DNA of 64,000 nucleotides, taken from Gordionus sp. m RMFG-2023. Lineage: Eukaryota; Nematomorpha; Gordioida; Chordodea; Parachordodidae. The notes under the pieces are model-generated. The model ran no database searches, was not told where the DNA came from, and saw only the letters and a program-made list of their open reading frames with translations. The position numbers and the translations under genes are program-made. Below are positions 32,204 to 44,451 of the stretch, piece by piece. The number at the start of each line of letters is the position of its first letter. Position 1 is the stretch's first letter. The stretch lies in NCBI RefSeq assembly GCF_954871325.1, contig NC_088775.1, forward strand, positions 27,753,561 through 27,817,560, in the 5' to 3' direction.

Positions 32204-33644
32204 CAGGGATGTGAACCCTTCGACAAAAAAAAGGGTGCGGGTTCGGTAATAAATTTAAAAAGGACCCGGGTCCAGGGTTCGGGTTCAGAGGAAACATAAA
32301 AATAATGACTCAAAATAAGACTTTTTTTCATTCATTTTTTATTATACTTCAATATATACACATTTATAATTCGAAATGAGATAATTTATATTTTAAATAT
32401 TTTAATCGCACAATCATGATATCTTCTAAAATATCATCCTTCAGATTTCCACGTAAATTAGTCAACGATGAAAATCCACGTTCTACGCTTACCTAAAATA
32501 GATAGTAATTTTTATAATACATAAATTATTGTACTTGTGTCGCCGGTACAGCCATGACGATTCTAGGAAAGGTATATAATTCTGGATATATTGAAAAATT
32601 TTCCTCCCAGAATTTTAAAATGTTTGCATCTCTATTTATTCTCATAACTTCCGAGAACTTTTCTATTAAAGATACAATAGATATTTTTTGCTCCTTTCTA
32701 TCAGATGATAATTTAATTTTTTTTCTCTATCTAATAGTAAAATTTCCAGATCATCAATATCGTTATCATTATCATTGTTATCGCTACAACCAGTAGATAT
32801 TGTTGTAACCACCAATGTATTGTAAATAATAGAGTTTTGGGTATGCCATAAATCTTCAAGATGGTCTATAGCCATTTGTTTTTGCTCACTACTTAATAAA
32901 ACCTGATATCGCGGGTCTAAATATATAGAAGCATATACAACACTATTTTGTAAATATTGTTGCTCTCTTATTTTCGTATTTTCTAATATTTCATTTGAAT
33001 AAGAACTTGTATCTCCCTAACTCTAATCGACATCTTAACCATATGCCATAAAAATCCGATAAATTGTTCTGCTTGCACTCTTAATGTTGTTATTTTTAAA
33101 GGAACCAGCACACTAGTAACCTCTTTTACTTGATTCCAATCATCTTCTGACAAAATGATTTCACATGCTCCTATGATAAAATTATTACAGAAATCTTTCA
33201 AACTTAATAATCGCTCTAGCATCATACATATAGAGGACCAACGTGTTGTGCAATCTAAAATTGCCATTTACCTTTTCATGGATTTTAATATTCTAACAAT
33301 TGTGGGAGTTCTTAAATATTTTACAACATCCCTTGCTTTATCAATTATAGTTTTAAAGTGACTATTTTTTAGGGAGATTCCACGAAAAAAATTAATAAAA
33401 ATTTTACATTATTTTTTAAAAATTAATAAAATTATTTATATTTTTTAAAAATTAATAAAATTTTATATTATTTTTTAAAAATTAATAAAAATTTTATATT
33501 ATTTTTTAAAAATTAATAAAATTTTATATTTACATTAATTTTAAAAAAATTTTTTAGCACCCTGAACCCTTGGACCCTCCACTTTTTAAAAGGGTCCGGG
33601 TTCAGCCAAAATACGAGGGTCCAGGGTCCGGGTTCACATCCCTG
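32204..33644 (-). mobile_element. hAT element with decayed transposase, CAGGGATGTGAACCC ends
   Basis: The 1,441-bp element starts CAGGGATGTGAACCC and ends GGGTTCACATCCCTG, flanked by the perfect duplication GTTATATG (32196-32203 and 33645-33652). GGGTCCGGGTTC-type repeats fill both ends. The minus strand encodes pieces of a hAT transposase: DCTTRWSSICMMLERLLSL (33250), QKQMAIDHLEDLW (32880) and VSVERGFSSLTNLRG (32500), in broken frames. An AT-rich 30-bp repeat (AAAAATTAATAAAATTTT, about five copies) lies at 33380-33530. Confidence 0.92.
32983..33267 (-). pseudogene. hAT transposase fragment
   Basis: The frame begins MAILDCTTRWSSICMMLERL, the conserved CxxRW block found in the middle of hAT transposases, and continues LSEDDWNQVKEVTSVLVPLK, the typical following block. 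It is part of element 32204-33644. The C-terminal block (VSVERGFSSL) is at about 32500-32440 in another frame. Confidence 0.85.
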
Positions 33645-33714
33645 GTTATATGGAAAAAAATGCCTTCCCATTTTTCATACATGTCCCTCTGGCTACCTGA
33701 TTAGTTGTAAATAT

Positions 33715-33894
33715 TAGTTTGTTAAACAACTCAATTTTCAAAAAACAACATTTTAGCCAAAAAAATATTACGCAATTATGGATAGATGGTAAAGATTAAG
33801 ACATCTATTAATGAAATCTTAAGGCTTGCATTATATTTTTTAGCTAAAATATTGGGTTAGCCCTTTTTAAAAATTGGTCCATTTAATAACACTA
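33715..33894. mobile_element. hAT MITE, TAGTGTTGTTAAACGGCT family
   Basis: 180 bp, starting TAGTTTGTTAAACAACTC and ending TTTAATAACACTA, with the 8-bp duplication GTAAATAT (33707-33714 and 33895-33902). An imperfect inverted repeat in the middle mirrors that of the copy at 7758-7959. No coding capacity. Confidence 0.88.
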
Positions 33895-34059
33895 GTAAAT
33901 ATGCATGTTTTTACTTTTCTAAAAGTAATTTGGCAAAAAAATTATATTATCAAGGAATAATGAATTAACGTGATCATTTAAACAAAAATTAATTGAATTT
34001 ATCAGATAAAACTGGATTGTTTGATTTTGACTTAGCTATATTACATTATGAGATATAAA

Positions 34060-34240
34060 TAATTATTTCCTTTATTGCTGATTTGACATCAAATTGCCCT
34101 TTAAAAACATAAGTGAAAACTAGCTGAGGAACATAACTAATAGAAAGATCTCCCACTCAACCATTATCAATCTCCAAATAATTAGGCAAACTGTTTTTAA
34201 ACCATTTTAGTGTATTATCTACATCATTTAATGAAATTAA
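34060..34240 (-). other. Possible decayed exon
   Basis: The minus strand reads NDVDNTLKWFKNSLPNYLEI, then after a stop VGDLSISYVPQLVFTYVFKG in the same frame. The amino acid mix looks like a folded protein, not AT-rich noise. The stop inside argues for a pseudogene or a tiny intron. It lies just downstream of the V-ATPase gene on the same strand. No family recognised. Confidence 0.25.
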
Positions 34241-34505
34241 GAAGAATACATAGAGTATATTTATAAATTTGAGTAAATTAAAGCATAAATATTTTGTAAT
34301 TAACATCTGTAAAAAATAAGCTAATTAAATATAACGGTTTGTAAATTGCTCATATCAATAGAAATCATGTTAAATATGATAGATAAATTATTTCAAGATC
34401 AGTATATATTTTATATAAATAATGAGATATACAAATTTAACAATTATAAAATATTTATAACAGAATTATTATATTTAAAGTTAAATATGATTCAATTTAG
34501 AATAA

Positions 34506-34942
34506 TTAAGAATCAATAACATAATTTCTAGGTAATTCCGGCTTTATATCTAAAACTAATGATATGAGCTTTGTTACAACCTTTGTTTTTTGATTCTTTA
34601 AATGCTCATTAATTTGATTAATGGTTTCATCAGTTTCTTTGAGTATTCTTTTTTTAACATCTTCTTTTGATCCCAAATGCTATTCTATAGTATAAAAATT
34701 GCATAATTATATATATTACTTGAGCTTCGTAATCTTTGAATTCTCCCTCTCTTTCCGTTCTATACGCTTCTATTTCTGCTTGCGCCTCATCTTTTGCTTG
34801 TTTTAAACGAATTGCTTTTCCTTAAAAAAATATATAAATATTTATACCATTTTATAAAACTTTTTCTAGCTTCTCCTACTTTATCGGCAGCTTTTTTTTC
34901 AGCATTTAATAATTGTTGTATGCTAGCTGTATTACTTGCCAT
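34506..34942 (-). CDS. VMA10: V-type proton ATPase subunit G, three exons
   Basis: Subunit G forms, with subunit E, the peripheral stalks that hold the catalytic V1 head of the vacuolar proton pump against rotation. Exons on the minus strand: 34942-34861, 34820-34720 and 34679-34506. They join in phase to 118 residues, the normal family length. The start [20 protein letters not shown], the block [20 protein letters not shown] and the end [10 protein letters not shown] match the family along its whole length. Both introns (34821-34860 and 34680-34719) are 40 nt, begin GT and end AG; the second could also end at an upstream AG, but only 34680 keeps the frame. The ARKRK stretch is of animal type; yeast has ARKYR. 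No break is seen, so this looks like a working single gene. Human homologues are ATP6V1G genes. Confidence 0.93.
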
Positions 34943-35229
34943 ATCTTATAGTAAAGGACAAAATAAAATAATTAATCTAACCACAAGGAATATTATGAAA
35001 TGTAATTAAACAGTTGTCATATTCTTCTTTTTTAAGCTCAATTTAAAATTCGATAAGTATATTCATTTAGCACGTTGGTCTACGACTTGCCCTAAGGAGA
35101 ATTCACGTGAGTATGTCCTTCCTCATATAATCATGCCGGTGTTTTATTCGCAAGGAAGCCGACAAGAACTTGTTACCTAGATAAGAATAATAAAGGATAA
35201 AACAAAATCCATTTCTAGTTGTTTAATAA

Positions 35230-35475
35230 TGTTAAGTAGTTGTAATTTATAATTCTCCTTTAAACTACTTGTTTGTTTTGGTAATGACATTCAAAATTTA
35301 ATTACACTAATTCTAATTGTGAATGACATTATATTAGTTACAAATTTTATTATAAATAGATCGAATTTAATTTGATATTTTTAGGGTAAAGTTAAATTGA
35401 TTCGTAAATAAAATAAAAAAAATAATTCTCGTAATTTCGCAATTCTCAGAAGCACCAATTTCTCCGAAATCAACA
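35230..35475 (+). repeat. 5' LTR of Ty3-like element 3
   Basis: It starts TGTTAAGTAGTTGTAATT and ends CAACA directly before TGGTGG. Its partner at 40520-40785 shares most of its length and holds a short T-rich insertion. Confidence 0.8.
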
Positions 35476-35561
35476 TGGTGGCCGTCCGCTACATATTCGA
35501 GGAAATCGTAAATAAATAAATAAATATGAAATAGATTCTCAACAATTATGTTAATATAAAT

Positions 35562-36472
35562 CATAGGCGTAGCCAGGATTTTCATAAAGGGGGGGGGAAT
35601 TAAAAATTACTGGGGGCTTCGCCCCCATACCCCCCTTTGGGCGGCCGGGTTACTTTAGTCTATATATAGTCATAAATATTTTTACAAATTTTAATAAAAA
35701 AAAGCCTGGAACAAAATGAAATATATTTTTATTAGTTTATATGAAATATATTTTTATTAGTTTATATGAAATATATTTTTATTAGTTTATATGAAATATA
35801 TTTTTATTAGTTTATATGAAATATATTTTTATTAGTTTATATGAAATATATTTTTATTAGTTTATATGAAATATATTTTTATTAGTTTATATAAAATAAA
35901 AATATAATAAATTACTTGTATTGTATATACCTTAATATAAAAGCATGGTAATAATTTATTCCAAACAATTATAAGTAATTTATTTATAAAAAGTAAGTAG
36001 ACATATTGTTGATTTTACTCTATTATATAGAATTAGTTATAAAATACTAGGTATAATTCCACTTTTACAGACATATTTGACAGTTAGAGTATATATCACA
36101 GTTAATAATTTCACAAATTTTACTAATCAATGCTCTTTATATTAAATATAGCAACAATTTGCATTCAATTATTTAACGCCATCTATTTTTTTAAGAAAAA
36201 TGATATTTAAATTTAATCTTCATATTATTCATTCCACAATGTCTTTAAAAGATATTTTCTGATGTCCTTTTTATAAAAAAATATCAACTTTTACATTCTT
36301 TCATTTAAATTATTATTTAAGATATATGCATACATATTTGAGGGTCAGGGAGTGGTAGAGGACTAAGGGTGATATTTTTTATTAGCTAAAAATGATATTT
36401 AAAAAAAGTGATAAATTTCTGAAGGGGGGGGGGATTTCTCCTTGCTCCCCCCCCCCCCTGGCTACGCCTATG
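35562..36472. mobile_element. hAT MITE with CATAGGCGTAGCCAGG ends
   Basis: The 911-bp element starts CATAGGCGTAGCCAGG and ends CCTGGCTACGCCTATG (16-bp perfect inverted repeat), followed inwards by G and C runs. The flanks are the 8-bp duplication ATATAAAT (35554-35561 and 36473-36480). This terminus is widespread in invertebrate hAT families. Inside is a 25-bp tandem repeat (about seven copies, 35715-35895). It has no transposase. It is inserted between the 5' LTR and gag-like region of Ty3-like element 3. Confidence 0.93.
35715..35895. repeat. 25-bp tandem repeat, ~7 copies
   Basis: Seven nearly perfect copies of TATATGAAATATATTTTTAT followed by TAGTT. The lack of divergence between copies suggests recent expansion by slippage. 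It lies inside the hAT MITE 35562-36472. Confidence 0.92.
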
Positions 36473-36481
36473 ATATAAATA

Positions 36482-37370
36482 TTGAATTTCCGATATACTC
36501 AGGCAATGACGATCTTTTTTTTAAGTAGATTCGAAAACATTTTCAAGGACACTCAGATCTCGGACATCGAAAAAGCTGGATCCTTCTCAAGAAGACCATC
36601 AGACGAAGAATATATCAAGCTCAAATTGATATGTTTACCTACCGACTTCATCAATCAATTGATTTTGATTGAAAAATTCAGGCAAGTTCGAACCTATTAT
36701 TATTTAGCAGCTGTACAAGGCAAAAATGAAAGTTATATCAGTTGGGTAAGTAGATTATGCATTTTAAAAAATGAGTGTTTGCTAGACAATAGTAGAGTTA
36801 TTGAAAAAGTAAAAATTTCGTCAATCAGAAGAAATATTAGGCAGAAAATTACGTTAAAAGAAAACATTACATTAGCAGATGTTCTTTCTTTAAGAGATGA
36901 TTTTGAGGAGTTATAATTATAATTGCTAAAATTGAAAATATTTCTTTAAACGAAAAAACAGAAGATGCAAAGAGGTAGGAAAATTGAAGAAAACAAACAG
37001 ATGGTGAGATATGGAGGCTATGATCAAAGACAAAATTTACATCTAATTACGATAATAGACAACGATAGGCAACAAGAAGCAATTACTTTCAAAGAAATAA
37101 TTATCAAGGAAATAATTACAACCCTAGATATCAGAAGTATAATGCGAGTTATTACAATAACTTCAGGGCAAACTACCCAGGATAGTACAATAATTTTTCA
37201 AGATTTGTTAATAGAACTAGTTAAAATAACAATAACTATAATAACCATAGATTTAATTAATAATTATAAATACAAATATTACAGACATTATAACGATTCA
37301 AGATTTATTCAAAGAGATGACAATTGGAAATAAAGGAAGAAATCAAGTATGTAATTGTAGATATCATAAC
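36482..37370 (+). pseudogene. gag-like region of Ty3-like element 3
   Basis: A first stretch reads TIFFLSRFENIFKDTQISD then YIKLKLICLPTDFINQ and YYYLAAVQGKNESYISWVSR, which is similar to gag capsid-region helices of Ty3 elements in spacing. A second stretch to about 37.37 kb is Asn/Lys/Arg/Gln-rich. The region is broken. Assignment rests on position before the protease and composition, so it is inference. Confidence 0.55.
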
Positions 37371-37426
37371 AACGATAATGTCAATCACGATACACAAACA
37401 AAGTAAACACTGTAAATATAGAAGAG

Positions 37427-40300
37427 ATGAAAGAAGATGAAAATGATAAATTAGAGAAAAAAGAATATAATTTATATAATTTGGACATAAACAATATGAA
37501 TGCTGATAATGATAACACAGCTAATGATGCATATAAAGTTACAGTATATTTGAATGACGTGCCAATATTAATGCAGATAGATACTGGTTCTAGGTTCAGC
37601 ATCCTACCGATTCATATTGCAAGAAAGATTGGAATTAAAATCTTAAATAAATCGGATACAAAATTAACTGGACAGGATGGAAAAATAATTAAAGTGTTAA
37701 GCAGGGACCCGAACTGTTATTTATAACGGTTCAATTTGGTTACGGTTCAGTATGTAAAAAATTATAATGTACGTTTATGTTACGGTTCTAAAGAAAATAT
37801 TTACAAAGGTTCGGTTCAGTTCAGCTAATTATAAAGGTTTATAAAGGTTCATTACGGTTAGAATTTTTTTTTTATTGAAGCAACACCATCGTCTAATTTA
37901 TTTTTATTATAAGCATCTATGAATTATATATAAAAAAATATATATATGATTTAACATAACTCATTTTTAAATATATTTTCTAATATAAATGGATCTACTT
38001 TTTGTTCGGTGACGATAACACAAATTTTAGCCCCGAAAAGGCCCTTTTTACAGAAATTTGTGTTGCAAGAACCGCCAGTACTATAAGAGCAAGTTTATAT
38101 ATTTTGGATATTCAAATTATTTTCATTTCTAAAATATAAAAGCTGAACCTGTTTAAACCGGTTTAACTTTTTTTTATAAAGGTTCTTTTTACTCCAAAAA
38201 ATAATTATATTGGTTCGGTTACGGTTATAGTTCAGATATTTATAACGGTTAATAATGGTTTAACGGTTCGTTACGGTTCACTCCGGGTCCTTGGTGTTAA
38301 GTACTGTCCAAGTCAAGGAAAAATTCGAGGACAAATCTCAAATTTTAAAAGCTATGTGGTCCAAAGTGACAAGATTGTACTTTTGGGAAGGACCTGAATA
38401 ACAGTTTTGGAAATATACTAGATAAATTTGAATTTATTCGAAGAAGATTATGATAAGTGAATTTATTCGAGGAAGATTATGATAAGTGAATTAATTAATC
38501 AATGCAATTTAAAAGTTAAAAAAAGCCAATACATCGCAGCTATGTCAAATTACGTTTAAAATAAGATGCTACACCGAAAATCATACCACCAAGGCGTACA
38601 CCATATTCAAGAATTGATTTAATAACAAACTTCAAAAGTGGATAAACGATAAAATCATTGAACCTGTTGATGGGCTAGTTCTCTCACTCTCGTTTTTAAG
38701 AGTGATGGCTAACTTCGACTCTGCGCTGACTTCAAAATTACTATAAACCCTGTTTTAGAAGATTTTAAGTACCCAATACCGCGCATCAAGGATATAATTG
38801 CAAAATTATCTAAAGGTAAGAAATTTACAAAGATTGATATTAAAAACGCATTTCTTCAAGTACCTATACACAAAGAATCTGGAGATCTTCGATATCAACA
38901 CACAAGGGCTATACAGATTTACAAAGCTTCCGTTTAGATTAGAGACTTCGTCAGATATTCCAACAAATTATGGACAATATATTTGGGGACATGAAAGATG
39001 TTATATTTTATATCGACGATTTGCTAATTACTGGGGACGACGATGAAGCTCATTTGAATAACATAAAAATGGTATTTGACAAGATATAAAAATATGGGCT
39101 TACACCAAATTTTACAAAGGATATTTTTAAAGAAAAAACTACGGTTCTTGGGGCACGATATAGACGACACAGGAATACATCCGAATGCAGATAAGATTAA
39201 AGCTATTTCGAACATGCCGGAACCTAAGACAAAAGAGGAATTGGCGACTTTTTTGTAGATGGCGAGCTATTATCTAAAATTTCTCATTAATTTTGCGGAC
39301 ATAGCTCATCCCTTATACAAAATAGTTAATAAAGAACAAATGGTTATAGGATAGTACACATCAAGAAAGATTCGATGACCTAAAAAAACTGATAACTTAG
39401 CTTACCTTAAATTTATATAACCCGGATCTATCAGTAGGCATTGCAACTGATGCTTTAAAGAAGTATAGGCGCCGTCTTATTTCATATTGAAGGTGATGGT
39501 AAAGAGAAACCCATTGCTTTCGCGTCAGGAGCATTATTAAAATCAGAGTTAAATTATATAAATATTGAAAGAGTAGTTTTATCTGTTATATACGCGGTAA
39601 AAAGGTTTCAAGAATATTTAATTTGGTACGAGATTTACAATAATTACAGACCACAAGCCACTCGTTTATATATTTACGAAAGAACTCAAGGACAATTCTT
39701 CAATATCAATGTGACTCCAAAAATGGAGTTTGGCTATGGGAGCTCATGACTTTACGATAATTCATAGGCCCGGGAAACGAAATATAGTGCCAGATTGTTT
39801 GTCAAGATTATCACAAATGAACACAGAAGAGATGGTACAAATGGTGAAATAATTGATGACAAATTTTGGGACATACAAATAAATTTTAAAAGAATAGTTA
39901 AAGAAACTAGTATTGATATGAATGATTAAATAGGAATATATCGTCAAATAGAAATATCATGATGGGTGACAGAGTTTGGTATAAAACTTTCAAGGAAAAC
40001 ATTTGGGACAAAGGTATGGTAACATGTAAAGATGGGAATTTATCAATGAAATAGATACTGGAAACAAAATTATAAAAAGACATTTAGACCATAGGTCAAC
40101 GAATATAATAACTCTTAATAATGGTACAACAGATATGAAAACAAATTTTAATAATACAATACCTTATACTCTAAATTTTAGAATGAGAAGAAGTGATAAT
40201 GAACCCGTACGAAATCAAAATATACAAGTACAAGATCAGAGTTTAAACATAGAAAGACCAATCAGAAATATAATATTGCCTAAAAAATTCGAAATTTCAT
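37427..40300 (+). pseudogene. pol remains of Ty3-like element 3
   Basis: The aspartic protease is seen at about 37.55-37.65 kb (MQIDTGSRFSILPIHIA). RT blocks follow at 38.7-39.05 kb (ending YIDDLLITG), a connection segment with LGHDIDDTGIHPNADKIKAI at 39.15 kb, RNase H (DHKPLVYIFT-like) near 39.65 kb, and the post-integrase type tail at 39.96-40.3 kb. The hAT MITE 37702-38293 sits in the middle. Heavily broken. Confidence 0.75.
37702..38293. mobile_element. hAT MITE with CAGGGACCCG ends, inside Ty3-like element 3
   Basis: 592 bp starting CAGGGACCCGAACTG and ending CACTCCGGGTCCTTG, with a perfect 8-bp duplication GTGTTAAG at 37694-37701 and 38294-38301. Its ends contain many GGTTACGGTTC-type repeats resembling those of hAT element O, so it may be a non-autonomous relative. 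No coding region. Confidence 0.92.
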
Positions 40301-40519
40301 AATGAATATAAAAAAAGATAAAAAGAAAGATATATAATAAATAATAAAATATTTTTCTTCTAAATAAACTTTATATAGCTTATACTATATAAACAAGATT
40401 TTTTTTTGTGGATCAAAACTAATGAAACTAACGATAACTATCAAGATCACAAAGGACAAAAGATAAACGATAAGATGTTAGACAGAGGGCGAATTTTTTT
40501 ATAAAAAAAAAGAGTGAAA

Positions 40520-40785
40520 TGTTAAGTAGTTGTAATTTATAATTCTCCTTTAAACTACTTGTTTTGTTTTGGTAATGACATTCAAAATTTAAATTGTTTT
40601 TCTTTTTTTTTTGAACTACACTAATTCCAATTGTGAATGACATTATATTAGTTACAAATTTATTATAAATAGATCGAATTTAATTTTATATTTTCAGGGT
40701 AAAAATAAATCGATTCTTAAATCAAACAAAAAATATAATTCTAGTAATTTCGCAATTCTCAGAAGCACTAATTTCTCACAATTAA
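40520..40785 (+). repeat. 3' LTR of Ty3-like element 3
   Basis: It starts TGTTAAGTAGTTGTAATT after a purine-rich tract. The match to the 5' LTR is good up to about 40777 and unclear after that, so the right boundary is approximate. No target duplication is evident. Confidence 0.78.
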
Positions 40786-40799
40786 TTTATAAATTAGAG

Positions 40800-41195
40800 A
40801 TTTACTATGCCAGGACTGGTTCATGAGCCAGGCCGAGTAACGTCGAATTAATTTGAGCCGGGCCTGGCAAAAATAAATTAAAGGGCCGTAAAAAAGTAGA
40901 GATACCTAACGCTCTAATAGAAAATAAAATAAATATTCTAAAGCCTATTTTGTTAAAGTATTTTTTATCATGCTTATAATTTTAATGAATAAGTGACCTG
41001 ATAGTATGATTATTCTATTTATTAATACGATTTATTTCTCCTTTTCCTACATTTTTGTTTATTGCTATAAGAAAAGCGTGAAACATAAATCCTCATAATT
41101 TATGGTTATTATTCCATTGGTTATATTTTAGGATTTTAAAGAACCGGGCTAGGCAATCCGATGCAACGTTGTAGAATTGATGTGGTAAATTGACT
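40800..41195. mobile_element. Worn MITE-like patch with GGGCCTGGC blocks
   Basis: The left part (GAGCCAGGCCGAG, GAGCCGGGCCTGGC at 40830-40880) and right part (ACCGGGCTAGGCAATCCG at 41150) resemble the two ends of the GGGCCGGGCC-type MITEs with an AT-rich middle. Neither terminus nor target duplication is preserved. Confidence 0.4.
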
Positions 41196-41999
41196 GTGAT
41201 CGTAAATTAATTTCACAAATTCGCATAATCGACACAATTTAAAAAAAGTTAATAATCAGCTTTTTAAACCTATAATAATATACAGAATTTACTGAAACCT
41301 TGAACGATACTGTTAAATTTAAATCATTAACTAAACTTTGACTTACCAAAAATATTTATATTTAATCAACTATATAGATTTGTATTTTTAGGATTCAATA
41401 TACCCATTCTCAAAGATTTGGAAATATTTAACGTTTTATCAAAAATTAAATAAAATAATAATTTTCAGAAATGGAGGAAAATAATTATCATGACATATAA
41501 ATTGACTTAACATTGATGGATAAGTGTGGCAAAAGAACTAAAGGTTTTACCTGGTTAACGAGGTTCTACCTAAACGTTAAAATATTTTATTGATATTTAA
41601 GATATTGCATAATTAGATTAGATAATAAAATGGCTCTCATGCAATATGAAGAAAAAAATAATATTATCGTAAGATTTCCCAAGATTATCAGGAAAACATT
41701 ATCAGTAAAAGCTTTACACCACATTTTGATGTCAACAAACATTATACAATAATATCTAAAAGGTTTACAATATATTATATTTTTAAGTTCCTTTTTTCTT
41801 TATAATTAATGTTTTCTTTATTTATATTAAATAATAGCATGATATACCTATCTAATTAAAATAAAAATTAAAATAACATTTAAAGAAAATAATTAAGCAA
41901 ACAATTAAAAAGCAAAAAGTAAATTTAAAAAAACTTCGGTGGGGGGGGGGGGCATAAAAGGATTCTCATTGATCCGTGAAAACTAGAAACCTTAAAAGA
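41196..41999. other. AT-rich DNA without a recognised gene
   Basis: I see no long open frame or repeat boundary. A G-run at 41941-41952 and a short coding-like stretch (MDKCGKRTKGFTWLTRFYL, near 41518) stand out but are too short to call. Confidence 0.4.
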
Positions 42000-42189
42000 T
42001 TAATTTTTTAAAAAAATGGCCGCCAATATTTTTGAAACGCGAAATTTATGACAGCAATCATTTGACGGTTTGAGACCCGACGGTCTGACTACTATCTCCT
42101 GGCCATGGACAAATCCCTTAATTGGGATTATACAAATATCTCGTCCTTCATCACTAATATTTATAGTAACCTGATTACTTAAGCAGAGA
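42000..42189 (-). CDS. Possible last exon of an unidentified host gene
   Basis: On the minus strand a pyrimidine tract and AG (TTTATTTTTTTAG, ending at 42190) leads into an open, GC-richer frame: LSNQVTINISDEGRDICIIP, then KGFVHGQEIVVRPSGLKP and SNDCCHKFRVSK, stopping at 42000. The alternating beta-strand pattern looks like a compact domain, but I do not recognise it. A second coding-like patch on the same strand at about 42605-42520 (GPVYRWKLTVLNFDCCNFN, IGSHFTIVAA) ends at a GTAGTA and could be an earlier exon; the frame before it is closed, so it may be incomplete. Confidence 0.45.
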
Positions 42190-44451
42190 CTAAAAAAATA
42201 AAAAATACAAAAGTTTCAAAAATTTTATATTTTCACTAATAAACCTCTATCAATGGACAGTAGCTACTAACTTTTAGTTTAAAAAAAATTTATCTCATAA
42301 AATTAAATCGCAAACATTTTAACCTAGGGAATTCCTATTCCTTACAAATTAATATTTTTAAATTTAACTATTGTTCCTATTCAGGAACTCAATTATGATT
42401 TTCTTAAAATTAATTTTTAAAAATTTCTTCTTAACATTTTTATAGAGACTATATATAATAGTTTTAATAAATGAATCAAAATTATAATCAATTTTTTTTA
42501 TAGAGAATTATTTTACTACGGCTGCGACTATTGTGAAATGACTGCCTATGTTAAAATTACAGCAGTCGAAATTTAACACAGTCAACTTCCAACGGTACAC
42601 GGGGCCAGTCAAAAATTAAATTTCAACTGGGCTTTTGTCATTTGCAGTATAAATTAATAATCTATAAAATGTAATAAATAAATACTTAATGGAATATTGA
42701 ACAATGATTTATATACTACTAGTTTGGTAATTCATTCATTAAATTATTAAGATGTGTTCATACATAGGAATCGGCTGTAGCGCCATTTTGTGGTTATCTG
42801 TTTAGGAATTGATTTGTTGATAAAATTGGTATATGTAGGGATTAGCTCAATTTAAACGATAGTTAATTATATTTTATATGCATTAATATAAAGTCTTTTT
42901 CTATAAATAATATGTTGTTAAGGTTATTAAAAACACGAGGGAGGGGAGCATATTGATATCCATCAGAGTTGGGCAGGTCCTCCGAAAAAGAATCTAGATA
43001 TAGATAGAGATTCTTTATGAAAAATGAATCTTAGAATCAAAAAGATACAAGATAAAAGATATTTGTATCTTGTGAATAATTAGAGTATTTTAAATATAAG
43101 ATACTTTGAAATATCATAATCAATTAAATTAGAATAGTTTATAAAATACAGTTTTTATTTTGTGAAGAAAATAACATATGCATATAATAAGAATGAATAT
43201 TTAAAATAATTAATAAATTATTTAATGATGAGTTAATTATAATAATGAGGCATTTTATTATTAGTAATCCATTCTTAGCATAGATGGAAGGGAGACTTGC
43301 ATTTTTAATAGAAGTTGAAATATTAATTTACAAAAGAGTATTTAAAATAGATTCATTATTTTAAAAGATAATCATTTTCAAATAATTTATCATTAGACCT
43401 TTGCCGTTTTGGCCTACTTAACATTGTGCCAACTAAATTACCTTTCAATTGGAGCTGATGAAGGTATTGCAGTATCATATTTATAAAAAAATTTCTTAAT
43501 GAATAGATAATAAGCATTCATAATGTATTTTGACTTTTTTTAATAGATAAAACCTCCAGTTTAATGTTATTTGTATTATTGAACCAGCAACATTTGTTTC
43601 ACCAAAAGAAAAATAATCATAATTTTCTTTATTAGATATTAAATCTATCGGTGTTATAGTATGAGCTTGATTATATACTCTGGTACTACATTTAGGCTTC
43701 TTTTATTAATATATTTTGAAAATATTTTTTTTTATCATCTGACTCGATCCATAAATTCTTAAAATATGGTAGTGATATTTATGTCAAAAAAGCCTCATTA
43801 TATTCAAATCATAGGAAAATATTTTTTTTAAAATCTATTGCCCATACCAGACAATATTGTAAACTTGAATATTTATGATAACCTATGCCCCTTTTAACCA
43901 CACATAAATAATATACTTTAATATGTTTAACAAAATTTGTGTTTAACCATTTATCATCTTTTTGTTTATACAGGTATTACATCTAGCCCTACATTGTCTT
44001 ATTTAACTTTTATTTTAAAAAAATTCCTATATAAAATTTTAAGATTTGGATTTGATTTTCGGGAACTTATTTCCATAATTTAAATTTCACTACCATGAGT
44101 GTTAATCATCCTAAAAATTAAAAAAAATGTTACATAAAATTGGTAATGATATTCTATCGAATTACATTTATATAAAATATAATCTTTACTTATTTTGTTT
44201 TGGTGTTGTTATTTTTTATCTATCTACCTATGAATTGTAAATTTTCCAGCTAATTTTGATTGTCATTAAAAAAGATAAGGGAATTAATACAAAATTCTCA
44301 AAGAAAATAATATATATTATATATATTGTGATATGTAAAATTTTAAACATGAATATTAAAAGGAATCTGTATATGTATCTTTTGTCAAGAAAATGAAAAT
44401 GATACAAGATTCTTTTCAGAATAAAAGATCTTAGATACAGATACTAGTATC

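Larger units (their letters stand above)
35230..40785 (+). mobile_element. Ty3-like LTR retrotransposon 3, old and decayed
   Basis: LTRs begin TGTTAAGTAGTTG at 35230 and 40520 and differ at several percent of sites with some indels, so this copy is the oldest of the three. A TGGTGG primer-binding-type site follows the 5' LTR (35476) and a purine tract (AAAAGAGTGAAA) precedes the 3' LTR. Parts recognised in order: gag-like region (36.5-37.3 kb), protease (37.6 kb, IDTGSRFSIL), RT (38.7-39.1 kb, FKRFTKLPF-type and YIDDLLITG blocks), RNase H (39.4-39.7 kb) and a tail like those after integrases (39.96-40.3 kb, GDRVWYKTF). An integrase core was not recognised. It is badly broken, with many breaks, and two hAT MITEs have landed in it. 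Confidence 0.85.
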
